Shown here in pieces: positions 6,698 through 15,700 of a stretch of DNA of 18,528 bases; position 1 is the stretch's first letter; each line of letters begins with the position of its first letter. Both the position numbers and the translations under genes were made by a program. The notes under the pieces are model-generated. The model was not told the DNA's origin. It made no database searches and saw only the letters and a program-made list of their open reading frames with translations. The stretch spans positions 1 to 18,528 of the forward strand of contig CAZFAP010000097.1 of the NCBI GenBank assembly GCA_964516325.1, given 5' to 3'. Source of the stretch: CAZFAP01 sp964516325. Its GTDB lineage: Bacteria > Auribacterota > JABMQX01.

Positions 6698-9600
6698 TCA
6701 GGGGACGCCTCGGGTCGCCACACGATAGAACCTCTGCCGAACGAATTCATCGCCCGGAGGAAGCCCGGTCCATGTGCCATCGTCAACCCAGCTCATGACG
6801 GGGCCGTCGCCTGTGATGTTTTCCACCGACCGCCACGTGTCGCCGAGAAGGTCGTTCGCGAATTCCACTCGGCAGGCATCTCCCGGCTTCGCTTCCCAGG
6901 TGAGGCGGGCCGTCCCAGGGTTCCTGTTCAGGGAGAGGTTGAGGACTCTCCGGACGCTCTCACGGCCGGAGGATACGGTCGTTCGGTCGAGGACGAGATT
7001 CCGGTCCTCCGGCGGGGCGGTGTGGTCGTTGACGAAAGCGAGAGCGACAGTGTGTGTCCCTTTCGCTACATTTGCCGACAAAACGAATTCGCCCGGGTGC
7101 TCGCTGTCAACAGACAGGGAGTCGCATTTCGTGCTGTCAATCCACAGTTCGAGCATCGGATAGACGCCGAGGGCAGGAGTGCCATAGCCCGTAACGCAGA
7201 AGGAATAATCGCCCGACTCCGCAAAGCTGATAGACGTCTCAAGCCTTCCGTTGCTGCCGCACCACGCCATTCCTTCACGAACTTCGAACTCGCTGAATCC
7301 CACCGGCTTCATTTCTTCGGCTTCTACCCTTAACCCCACGGGCATGTTGATGGAGGCGCCCAGATCGGTCAGGATAGTCGAAACAATCCTGTCCGCCTTG
7401 GTACGGTTCTTCTGCTCTCTTTCCCATGCAATCTCGTCGAGCAAAACAAATCCCCTCCCGCGATTTACCCGGACGAGGGCGCCCGGTCTGGTGATGAACA
7501 CCTCGCTCCCCGGAGAGGTCGTCTCATAGACCCTTTCGGCGATGCCCTTCGAGAGGACTGGCATCGTGTCCCAGTTCCCCGGCTGGTCAATCCAATACAG
7601 ATCGTAGTTTGACAGAGACGACGCGCAGTCGGAAGCCGTGCTCCTCAGAACGGGCACATTCACGTTCGGCGACCACGTCAAATTCGGGAACAGCACCGGC
7701 CTCGCTTTCGTCAGGAAATCCTCGGTCGGGCGATGAAGCAGGAGCTTCCCTCCCGCCTCAACGTTAGACGTGAGCTTGTCGAGACATGCTTCTGCCTCGT
7801 TCCAGGCATTTTCTCCTCCGGCGATAATCAGCGCTGCGTATGTGGACAGATCGCACGTGGCAAGACGCCCGGAAACGTTTTCGTATAACAACCCGAGCCG
7901 CGCCAGGGTCTTCGCCGCCTCGGAATCAGCTTCCGCGACCAGCCCGACATGCTTCATGCGTTGCTTCGACGTGCCGCAGTAGTCGAGAATTCGCTGCAAG
8001 AGCATCCCCGCCATGGGTTCCGTCGGAAACCTCGTCGCCAGGAGCAACTGGGAGCAGAGGTATCCTCCTCTCCCGCGTGGAATCTCAATCACCGCCGCCC
8101 GGTCCAGTCCCCGCAGGGAACCCACGTCCATGAGCACCCGGAAATTCCCCCTCGAGGGCTTCAGGATGTTGCTCAGCGTCACCCGATTATCCCCTCGCCA
8201 CCAGCGGAGGTCCTCGGGGGTAAGTCCGGTCACTATTGGGTGACTGACAGCCCTCGGGAACACGAAGTTGGTTCGGTAGTCCGTCAGTATTGGTTCGAAC
8301 GGCATCCAGCGCGGGTAGGAAGCCTGCTCGAGTATGATGATCGATCCGCCTCGAGTTACGAAATTCTCCCATTTCGCTGCGACACTTTCGGGGCCGACCT
8401 CCAGTGTAGGTTCTTTCTTCAGCGAGTCACGTCCGATGACGAGGATGTCGAACTCGTCGTATGGGGCGGCTCGGAGGTCACTGACTCGACGGTACGAAAT
8501 CCCATGAGTGCCGAAAAGAGTGGGAGTTCTTCCTTCGGTGTCGTAGAGAGCCAGCCTCGTATTTTTCGGCAAGGACAATTTCGTTCGAGCATAGGCTCTG
8601 TAAACCTTCTGGTCGGAGAAAACCGGCGTGTCGCCTCTGAGAAGTTGAATGACGAGGGAGAAGTCGCCCGGCGTCGAGGGAACGACGAAGCTAAGGGTCT
8701 GTCGTGTCCTCTCTCCAGCGTCGAGGCAAAGCGCGAGGGTGCTGGTCGCGGCGCCCACCCCCCACTTCAGGATGAACTCGCCCGACTGCATGGTGTCGTT
8801 GTAAACGCTCACCGAACGGGCAACTTCCTCCCCAACAAAAAAGCGGGTGTCATACTCCTTCACGAAGACGGCGTTGGGATGAAACACGGCTTTCTGAACT
8901 TGATAGAGACGATTTCCCTTGGGCTTCAAGTCAACCGTACCCAATGGAATGATCATATCCCTGAACATCGAGTAAGGAGATACGCCGCTGACGGCGTAAT
9001 CGCGGTACGCCTCGACCTGCATCTGCCAGGTCCACGCTCGGGCCTCGTTCTGGTAATAGGCGGGGTTCGTGTAGGCGTCGTCTCCGAAAAGGATTGAGTA
9101 GGAGTCGTAGTATAGAGCCAACCCGGGAATCCACAGGAACTCGCCGATATGGAGCGGCTTCTCCCGATTCCATTTCCAAATCCTGCCCGGAGCGTGGGTA
9201 ATCTCGATGGGCTGGTCCATCCAGTACGCCATGTTGGGCCAAATGTGGTACCCCGGAAACTCGTGCGGATAATGCAACCCTATCACGTCGGCTTTCCCGC
9301 CCGGGTCCAGGTCTCCCTCGTACGTGATGGGGCGAGTCGGGTCCATTTCTCTGACCACATCACTGAGCTTTGCCAGCTCCGCTTCGGTCCCGGGGTGAAC
9401 CGGTCTCCCGAAAGCCGAATGGATCAGCTCGTTCTCCAGGCTCCACATCACGATGGACGGGTGGTTGCGGTCTCGGCGAACCATTCCCCGGAGGTGGTCG
9501 GCGAAGTTCGACCAGAACCCGGCATCTCCGAGGCGGTAGTTATCCACGCTGCACCAGACAGCCCCCTCCTCGATGATCAGGAGTCCGAGTTCGTCCGCGA

Positions 9601-10675
9601 GGTCGTACCATTTTTCCTCCCAGGGTTGGGTGTGAAGGCGAAGAACCGACGTGTTGGCCCCCCGCACGTCCAACAGGACTCTGCGAATCTCGTACTTTCT
9701 CATCAATCTATACGGCGGCCACGCCGACGTCCCCAGCAGGTGAATCTTCGTTCCGTTCAGGCAGAAGCTGTCGCCCTCGCACCAGAACTCTCGGAAGCCG
9801 AAGCGAGTTCGGACCATGTCCACAAGCCCGGTCGTCGGCTTAAGGGTCGTTTCGAGGTGGTACAGATGGGGGTCCGATGGCGACCAGAGGCGCGGGTCCG
9901 GCCATTCCTCTTCGACCTCCAGCTCCGTGGTTTCGCCCGCGCCAACCGAGACATTCACATCAGAGAGCGCAAGCACGAACTCCTCTCCTTCGAGGACGTT
10001 GCCCGTCAGCTTCGCCTCTCTTCTCATCGGGCCTTCGTTGCGCAGGCGCACCCTGGCCTTGATTTTGCGCGCGCGCACTGAGGTCATCACGAAGACATCT
10101 TCGATGGAGAAGTTGGGAACGCTGCGAAGACGAACCGTCTGCCAGATTCCGGAACGGGTACGCCGTCCCCCCATAGGGGACACGACGACGTTCTTCCCCG
10201 GGCTCCCCGGCTCAGCTGCCGTGTTCGACACACCCGACCGATCGGTAAAAAGAGGGGCCGAATCGCTCAACCCTACGAGAAGCTCGTTTGCTTGTCTCAC
10301 TCGAGCGTGCCAGGTGATGTCGAACTCAAACGGGTCGTAGCCGTTGAGGTGTCCGCCGACAAACTCGCCGTTCACGTACACCTGGCTGTCATACTTGACG
10401 GCCCCGAAGAGGAGCTTGATTCTCATTCCCAACATGGAGCCTGGGATAGTGAACGTCGTCCGAAGCCACGCCTTGTCATAAGTATGTGTGGGCAGGTATC
10501 CGGGCACGGTTGTTCCCTTCCAATCGGGGGGCGGGGGGTAGGTGAGCTCTGGCACCCTCTGGTACTCCCATTGTCCGCTCAGGTCAATTTCTTCCCGCGC
10601 CAGACCGATAGAGGACAGCGAATCTACGCTGACGGCGACGAGAAGCCACCAAACAATCCTGCGTGGAAAAACCAT
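6698..10675 (-). CDS. Secreted multi-domain glycoside hydrolase family 2 enzyme with CBM36/60-like module
   Basis: The 1325-residue protein starts at ATG 10675, with AAGGAGG 7 nt upstream, and opens with a signal peptide (about 1-26, hydrophobic WWLLVAVSVDSL). Residues 28-185 are the GH2 sugar-binding jelly roll (SQVYVNGEFVGGHLNGYDPF, RRTRSGIWQTVRL), 190-295 the Ig-like domain, and 296-600 the TIM barrel. The predicted acid/base is E416 in RNHPSIVMWSLENE and the nucleophile E512 in KPLHIGEFLW. From about 600 the protein goes beyond the normal GH2 length: a beta domain, then two Rossmann-like segments resembling glutamine-amidotransferase-type or GH42-trimerisation folds (about 700-900 and 905-1110). 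A CBM36/60-like module (1117-1240; PMLELWID, FVNDH, DRNLVLD) and a final domain (1245-1320) ending RQRFYRV complete it. GH2 covers beta-galactosidase, beta-mannosidase and beta-glucuronidase; the motifs do not decide which. It is 160 bp downstream of a co-directional Gfo/Idh/MocA gene. Confidence 0.88.
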   Translation of the reverse strand: MVFPRRIVWWLLVAVSVDSLSSIGLAREEIDLSGQWEYQRVPELTYPPPPDWKGTTVPGYLPTHTYDKAWLRTTFTIPGSMLGMRIKLLFGAVKYDSQVYVNGEFVGGHLNGYDPFEFDITWHARVRQANELLVGLSDSAPLFTDRSGVSNTAAEPGSPGKNVVVSPMGGRRTRSGIWQTVRLRSVPNFSIEDVFVMTSVRARKIKARVRLRNEGPMRREAKLTGNVLEGEEFVLALSDVNVSVGAGETTELEVEEEWPDPRLWSPSDPHLYHLETTLKPTTGLVDMVRTRFGFREFWCEGDSFCLNGTKIHLLGTSAWPPYRLMRKYEIRRVLLDVRGANTSVLRLHTQPWEEKWYDLADELGLLIIEEGAVWCSVDNYRLGDAGFWSNFADHLRGMVRRDRNHPSIVMWSLENELIHSAFGRPVHPGTEAELAKLSDVVREMDPTRPITYEGDLDPGGKADVIGLHYPHEFPGYHIWPNMAYWMDQPIEITHAPGRIWKWNREKPLHIGEFLWIPGLALYYDSYSILFGDDAYTNPAYYQNEARAWTWQMQVEAYRDYAVSGVSPYSMFRDMIIPLGTVDLKPKGNRLYQVQKAVFHPNAVFVKEYDTRFFVGEEVARSVSVYNDTMQSGEFILKWGVGAATSTLALCLDAGERTRQTLSFVVPSTPGDFSLVIQLLRGDTPVFSDQKVYRAYARTKLSLPKNTRLALYDTEGRTPTLFGTHGISYRRVSDLRAAPYDEFDILVIGRDSLKKEPTLEVGPESVAAKWENFVTRGGSIIILEQASYPRWMPFEPILTDYRTNFVFPRAVSHPIVTGLTPEDLRWWRGDNRVTLSNILKPSRGNFRVLMDVGSLRGLDRAAVIEIPRGRGGYLCSQLLLATRFPTEPMAGMLLQRILDYCGTSKQRMKHVGLVAEADSEAAKTLARLGLLYENVSGRLATCDLSTYAALIIAGGENAWNEAEACLDKLTSNVEAGGKLLLHRPTEDFLTKARPVLFPNLTWSPNVNVPVLRSTASDCASSLSNYDLYWIDQPGNWDTMPVLSKGIAERVYETTSPGSEVFITRPGALVRVNRGRGFVLLDEIAWEREQKNRTKADRIVSTILTDLGASINMPVGLRVEAEEMKPVGFSEFEVREGMAWCGSNGRLETSISFAESGDYSFCVTGYGTPALGVYPMLELWIDSTKCDSLSVDSEHPGEFVLSANVAKGTHTVALAFVNDHTAPPEDRNLVLDRTTVSSGRESVRRVLNLSLNRNPGTARLTWEAKPGDACRVEFANDLLGDTWRSVENITGDGPVMSWVDDGTWTGLPPGDEFVRQRFYRVATRGVP

Positions 10676-10682
10676 CGTCTCG

Positions 10683-10689
10683 CCTCCTT
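10683..10689 (-). promoter_or_regulatory. Ribosome binding site deciding the GH2 start
   Basis: AAGGAGG on the minus strand, 7 nt before ATG 10675. A longer frame opening at 10774 would add 33 residues ahead of the signal peptide and has no comparable site, so 10675 is preferred. Confidence 0.7.
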
Positions 10690-10835
10690 GCAGCCGCGCT
10701 CCGACCCCGTGTAACTGTGTTCTTCGGCTCGGCGGCGCGCCTCCCGCGATGACACGCCGGACGGACCCCACCAACGCAGGTTACACCCTGCCCCGTTAAC
10801 CGCGTTCGCACACTCCTCTTATAAGCGCAACACTT

Positions 10836-12032
10836 TCATATGACAACCGGCCACTTGAACGACGACCTTATCTTTATCCGCTGGCCCGTCCTCTGCGACT
10901 CATTGGTTGCTGCAATGATTTCCGCAACGTGGACGGCGTGCTCCGGGGTGATGAGGGATTCTTTGCTGGTCGCCAGGCATTCAGCAACGTGCGAGGCGCC
11001 GTACTGCCATGAATAACCGCCTGCGTCGGGAGCGTGCCGCTTGAGATTTGGCGCCTGGACCGTCGCCAGGTCAACCCCATGCGGCGCCCAGTCGTATCCC
11101 GCCAGGAACATGCTCCCTCCTCTGCCAATGATTGCGATCGTGTGGTGGCTCTCCACTGTCGCGTCGTGCTCGTGCGGGCTGAAATAGTTGAACCCGCACT
11201 GCACGTGGGACATCGTCGAATTGCCGTGGTCCATTACCAGCATTGCGTTGTCTTCCGCTTCAACGTGAATGGTCTTGCCTGCAATGTCCCGCGTGGGCGT
11301 CACGATGCTCGTCATGGCGACGACTTCCTTCGCCGGCCCCAAAAGCCCCGTGAGCGTCGTGATATTATAGACGCCGAGGTCCGGCAGGCTTCCCCCACCC
11401 TTCTGATAAAAGAAAGGCGACCAGTTCGGTCCGAGATGGCCGTAGGAGGCATGCGCCGCCGCAACGCGACCCAGCGTGCCGCTCCCTATCGTCTTAGCCA
11501 TGAACGCAAACTGCGGGCTTGTGACGACCGTTGGCGCCCCCCACAGGCGGACGCCCTGCTTCTTCGCTAAATCGAGCAGCTCCATGCCCTGCTCGAGGCT
11601 GCCCGCTATGGGCTTTTCGCTCCAGACGTGCTTGCCCGCCTGAAGAGCCTGCTTGTTGAGCCGGCCATGTTCCTGCATGTCCGTCAGGTTCACGAAAAGG
11701 TCAAACTCCGCGCCGGCGAGCATTTGGTCAATATGAGGATAATGGTTAGGCACTCTATATTCGGCGGCCGCCCGCTGTGCTCGTTCGTAAATCTTGTCGC
11801 AGCAACTCACCAGTTCGACAAATGGCGAGGCTCTCAGATTTGTAAAATAATGCCGCGAAACGCTTCCGCACCCAATCACCCCAACTCTGATCTTCTTTTC
11901 CGATTTAGCTCCAGCGGCCTCCCCCTCGGCGTCGGCTCGTGAGGCCGCCAACCCTATGCCCGCCGCGGCTATCCCCGCAGCCATGGTCTGCTTGATGAAT
12001 TCACGTCGGTCAACGCGAATGTCGTTCTTCAT
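10836..12032 (-). CDS. Tat-exported Gfo/Idh/MocA family oxidoreductase
   Basis: A complete 398-residue protein. The start at 12032 is supported by GGGAGG 6 nt upstream. Residues 9-36 form a twin-arginine signal (DRREFIKQTMAAGIAAAG, then ASRADAEG). The NAD(P)-binding Rossmann fold starts at about 48 with IRVGVIGCGSVSRHY. The catalytic-lysine motif is HVWSEKPIAG, with K140. The C-terminal substrate domain includes GGGSLPDLGVYNI (212-224), the usual GGG..D.G.. element, but with Tyr where many relatives have the histidine of 'DxGxH'. Exported Gfo-type enzymes have a precedent in glucose-fructose oxidoreductase of Zymomonas, which goes through Tat with its cofactor bound. Acting on free sugars, glycosides or an inositol are all possible. 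It is the first gene of the minus-strand run with GH2 and GH116, and is divergent from the protease, so the 767-bp gap to its right probably contains its promoter. Confidence 0.9.
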   Translation of the reverse strand: MKNDIRVDRREFIKQTMAAGIAAAGIGLAASRADAEGEAAGAKSEKKIRVGVIGCGSVSRHYFTNLRASPFVELVSCCDKIYERAQRAAAEYRVPNHYPHIDQMLAGAEFDLFVNLTDMQEHGRLNKQALQAGKHVWSEKPIAGSLEQGMELLDLAKKQGVRLWGAPTVVTSPQFAFMAKTIGSGTLGRVAAAHASYGHLGPNWSPFFYQKGGGSLPDLGVYNITTLTGLLGPAKEVVAMTSIVTPTRDIAGKTIHVEAEDNAMLVMDHGNSTMSHVQCGFNYFSPHEHDATVESHHTIAIIGRGGSMFLAGYDWAPHGVDLATVQAPNLKRHAPDAGGYSWQYGASHVAECLATSKESLITPEHAVHVAEIIAATNESQRTGQRIKIRSSFKWPVVI

Positions 12033-12207
12033 GGTCGTCCTCCCGGAAGATGGTCTTGGACTCCTCTTGCGTCACTGCCCAGCCCTGCTGCTGAATCTGT
12101 TCCGCTGCTAAATGTAATAGATTTGTCTCTGAGGAAGAAAGGATTTTTGCTGCGGGGTGCAATCCTTCAGTCAGGGGCGGTGGAAGCCCCGCGTCACGGG
12201 GAGGGGC

Positions 12208-12263
12208 GTCTCCGGGGGGGGAACGGAACCACAGTCGCCCATGAACTTCGTTCCCCCGGAGAC
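12208..12263. repeat. Long GC-rich inverted repeat
   Basis: The left arm starts GTCTCC, runs through eight G and ends AACG. It pairs with the right arm CGTTCCCCCGGAGAC, giving about 15 pairs with three unpaired G and a loop of roughly 23 nt. A smaller palindrome, CCCCG-CGTCA-CGGGG, sits immediately to the left. It may be a cruciform or an RNA hairpin, or part of a dispersed intergenic repeat. It lacks a T-tract, so it is not an obvious terminator. Confidence 0.55.
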
Positions 12264-12347
12264 CATGAAAATCCCGGCCACGTGGCGCCGGTTTTCGGGG
12301 CAGAGAGAGCGGAGAACATTCGGAGGAGATCAATCGGATTGTCGAAC

Positions 12348-12381
12348 GCGGAAGCACCGCTTCCGCACGCCTGGGGCGTGC
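12348..12381. repeat. Two abutting perfect hairpins
   Basis: GCGGAAGC-ACC-GCTTCCGC (8-bp stem, 3-nt loop) is followed, sharing two bases, by GCACGCC-TGG-GGCGTGC (7-bp stem, 3-nt loop). Both stems are perfect. Such tandem tight palindromes are typical of dispersed intergenic repeats, but copy number cannot be judged from one window. Confidence 0.55.
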
Positions 12382-12552
12382 GCCATCTCTGCGATCTCTG
12401 CGGTTCCATCCCCATGTGAAAGACTCCAGGATTGGCCATGACCTTTGCCACCCATAAGTGAGGGGTTACCTCAGTCAGGAGAATCAGGTTGACAGCAGGG
12501 GAGGAGGGACTTACCCTGAGCGCCGACAGCTAAGTACACGATTTCACAAGTA

Positions 12553-12701
12553 CGATGACGTATGCGGGACGGCGAATTCTTTGTGGACAGGATGAACAGG
12601 ATTTCGAGATCACGATGCGAAGGCACGCGGGCTTCCGCCCAGGCGAGGCAACCTGAGCAACATCCCTTTATCCAGTAATCCTGTCAAAAAATACGTCATC
12701 G
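12553..12701. repeat. Nested inverted-repeat element (MITE-like or dispersed intergenic repeat)
   Basis: Outer arms are a perfect 11-bp inverted repeat: CGATGACGTAT at 12553-12563 and ATACGTCATCG at 12691-12701. Inside lie inner arms GACAGGATGAACAGGAT (12586-12602) and, on the other strand, GACAGGATTACTGGAT (reverse complement of 12670-12685). 'GGACAGGAT.AACAGGAT' and its complement 'ATCCTGTTAATCCTGTCC' are, from my knowledge, a recurring intergenic motif in planctomycete-type genomes. The element lies about 100 bp upstream of the protease start and encodes nothing visible. Confidence 0.6.
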
Positions 12702-12799
12702 AATTTACGAATCAGAGCACTAAGGAAGTTCTGCGAGAACCTTCGTTAATAGCTTGTCGAGCGGTCAACATGATGCAACGGACAGAAACGAGGTCAATC

Positions 12800-15700
12800 A
12801 TGAAACACCAACCCTGGTTTGGAATCTTAGTACTCGGTCTCGTAATAGGCTCCAATTTCGCAGCCTTTGCCCAAGACGGAGACCCTGTGGATCTCGGTCC
12901 CATGGACGTTCATGAAGTCTCGAAAAAAGGCCTGAACCAGAAGGTCCTGGTTATCTATGTCCAGGCAGACGATTACAGGATTCTAAGTGGCGACCTGGCC
13001 GCCGTGAACGCCACCGAGAATCAGGAAATCGCAGACCTGGAGGAGTGGTATGAGGAGACTTCCTGGAATCAATGCACGTTTGATGTCACTCAACGACGGG
13101 CTGTCGGGAACAACTGGTACACCCTGCCAGAAGGGATTCTCGATTATTGCACCCCTTCTGAAATAAAAGCGATGGAATACCGGGACCCGGGCCAGGCATC
13201 ATCCTCCAATCCTACTCCGCCCATTGTTCTGACCACTTCAGTAGGGCCTCCTGGGGCAGGGGACCCCGCGAGCGAGTACGATGACGAGACGGCGGGTGAT
13301 TATTGGTTCGCGGTGTCTGGTTTCAAGAATGGCGTTGAATCGAAGCTGATTACGTCGGGTATTTGGGTGAGCGTGGCAGCAGGCGATATTGTGAAGCTGT
13401 CAATCACGAGAGGCGCTGATGACGTTGACAGGTACATAATCTACAGGACGGGCGAGGGGCAAGGGGACAGCCCCGGGAATTACAATCGAATCGGCTACGC
13501 AGATGCTACCGGCCCGACAGATCAATACATTGACACGGGCAAAAGGCTGACGCATCTTTCTTACCACGACAAGCTGCTGACTGCGGCCATGGAAGCAGCA
13601 GACCCCGATGTGGCGAATTTCGAGGATTACAATGGAGTGATTGCCGTAATCTACTCTTCTTTTCTCCGGGGACAAGCTGCCCAGGCAAAGACCTTCACGG
13701 TCACCGGCGTTCAGTTCAAGATTCAAACGATCAATCAGTCGTCGGCAACCGGCTTCGGCAGGTTTTCCCACGAGATGGGCCATTGGCTCACTCTTCCCGA
13801 TCAATATGACCCCATTACAGCCCATGGGAGAGGGTACTGGACAACGATGGACAGCGCTAATGATCGCCAGTACGCGGCATGGGAAAAAGATTACAAACTT
13901 GCCTGGATTGAAAGCCCGGCCAATGTCAAGTTCCTGCAAAGGCCGGCACCCGGTGACCCCGACATAAATCAGACTTTCAAGATTCTGCCCACGGCATCAG
14001 AAGATGCCGCTGCGGATACCTACACGACGATAAAAATAGAGTCTTCGGATAGCGTTCATTACTACGTTGAAGGGCGGGACCAATTCCCCGGGAATGTCAG
14101 TGATGCGTCTGCCTCGAATCACGTCGTGCTCATGGAGGCTGTGGATGCGTGGCCTCCGGGCATCTATCCCAAGAGAACGCTGAACGAGCAAAAAGTAATG
14201 GCTTCTGGCGACCCCGCTCATAAGCCTGAGCCTCCGGTTGAAGTTACCTTCGCTGGCACAAACGCAGGCCCCCCGGAAACGTACAATGTCAACGTGAAGA
14301 TAAAGGCGGAGGAGCAGCCCGACCCCAAAATTACTCCCTGGGGAGCCCCACCCTGGGAATCGCCCGACGTGTGGGTGGACAGCGAAAGAGAAGGCGGCGG
14401 CTGGGACAATCCCGCCACGGCCGCCCCAAAGCCGGAAAACGGTGAAGCTGCCTGGGTCAATCACACGAATCGAGTTTATGCAAGAGTAACGAATGTCGGA
14501 GCCGCCGACGCCACCGGCATTCAGGTTCGCTTTCGAGTGAACACCCCCGGTGGTGTCGGAGACGCGGGTCAATATGTGGACCTGCCAAATCCGGCGGAAA
14601 TTGATATACCCGCGGGAGGCGCAAAAAACGTCTATGCGGAATGGACCCCGACGGTCGCCGCCCATACCTGCATTCAGGTTGAGCTTGAACATATCCCGGG
14701 AGAAAAGGACATATACAACAACTTTGCACAGGAGAACGTTACCGAGTTCTACTCCGGGACTGGCAGCGCGTGGAAGCCCGTGGCATTCCAGATGCCCGTT
14801 GCAAATCCCCTCGACGAACCCAAAAGGGTTGATCTGGAAATCAATGGCCTGGAGCCCGGATGGAAGGCGACGTTCAACCATAAATGGGTAATGCTCGATC
14901 CCAAGAGCCTCAAGAGCGTCAACGTCACAATCACCCCTCCGGCAACTGCCGATCCGTGCACGAAAGTCGAACTTGACGTTTATGGGCTAATCCAACTGGA
15001 TGATTACATTCAGGTTTATGGAGGCTTGAACCCGACCGTGCATCTGGCCGATCCCATCCAGTTCCTCAGGCTGATGGTGGGGGAAGAACAGCAGGAACAG
15101 CCAGACCCGACACGAAAGCTGTGTGGGATGAGCGGGGTTACGTACCCTGCGGTCCGCAATGTCGAAGTAGCCCTGATTTTGACCCGTCCCGATGGTGACC
15201 ACCAGATCGTGTTTGTCAAGACGAGCAGTTCCGGTGGGTTCAAAGGGACTTTCTTCGTGGATAAACCCGGTGTTTGGAGTGCGCAAGCCTACTATGCGGG
15301 GGATGACTGCAACGCCCCCACGGAAAGCGGAGCGGCCGAGCTCTCCGTGGAAGGCGTTAAGCTTCCATACGGGCTGGTGAAAGCATTTGCGTTTGGCGCG
15401 GACAAATGGACGCGGCCCACGCACAATGAGCCAGTCGTTCAATATATCAAGATTGACCAGGGCACAGGGGAAGAGAACATCCGGTACTCGGCTGTGAGCG
15501 GCTACGGTTATACAGATACCGCAGCCCTGGACCGCACGTCTAACAATCGCGGCAAATACACCGGGGGCGATGAGATTTACGACCAGTTCATCGGCGTCAG
15601 CAAGTCCGAAGGCGCCCCACCCATGAAATTCCGGATGGACGTGGAGAACGGAACGTACCGGTTCGTGGCCGCTGGCGGCGATGCCGCCTACGCCAATCAC

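Larger units (their letters stand above)
12033..12799. other. Structured 767-bp intergenic region between divergent genes
   Basis: No convincing gene. Short open frames here lack ribosome binding sites and recognisable motifs. It must hold the promoters of both the Gfo/Idh/MocA gene (-) and the protease gene (+), though I could not assign -35/-10 boxes with confidence. The left half (about 12185-12385) carries several strong GC-rich palindromes. The right half (12553-12701) carries a nested inverted repeat. Both are listed separately. Confidence 0.7.

Noticed and set aside
7949..10081. Two long plus-strand open frames (7949-9097 and 9149-10081) opposite GH2
   Set aside because: Both mirror the GH2 codon pattern, lack ribosome binding sites and show no family motif.
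10710..10787. GTGTAAC and GTTACAC as an operator or hairpin upstream of GH2
   Set aside because: Seven bases separated by about 65 bp, with no supporting structure; expected by chance.
12010..12357. Small open frames in the divergent intergenic region (both strands)
   Set aside because: They run across the palindromes, have no ribosome binding sites and have repeat-like compositions rather than protein-like ones.
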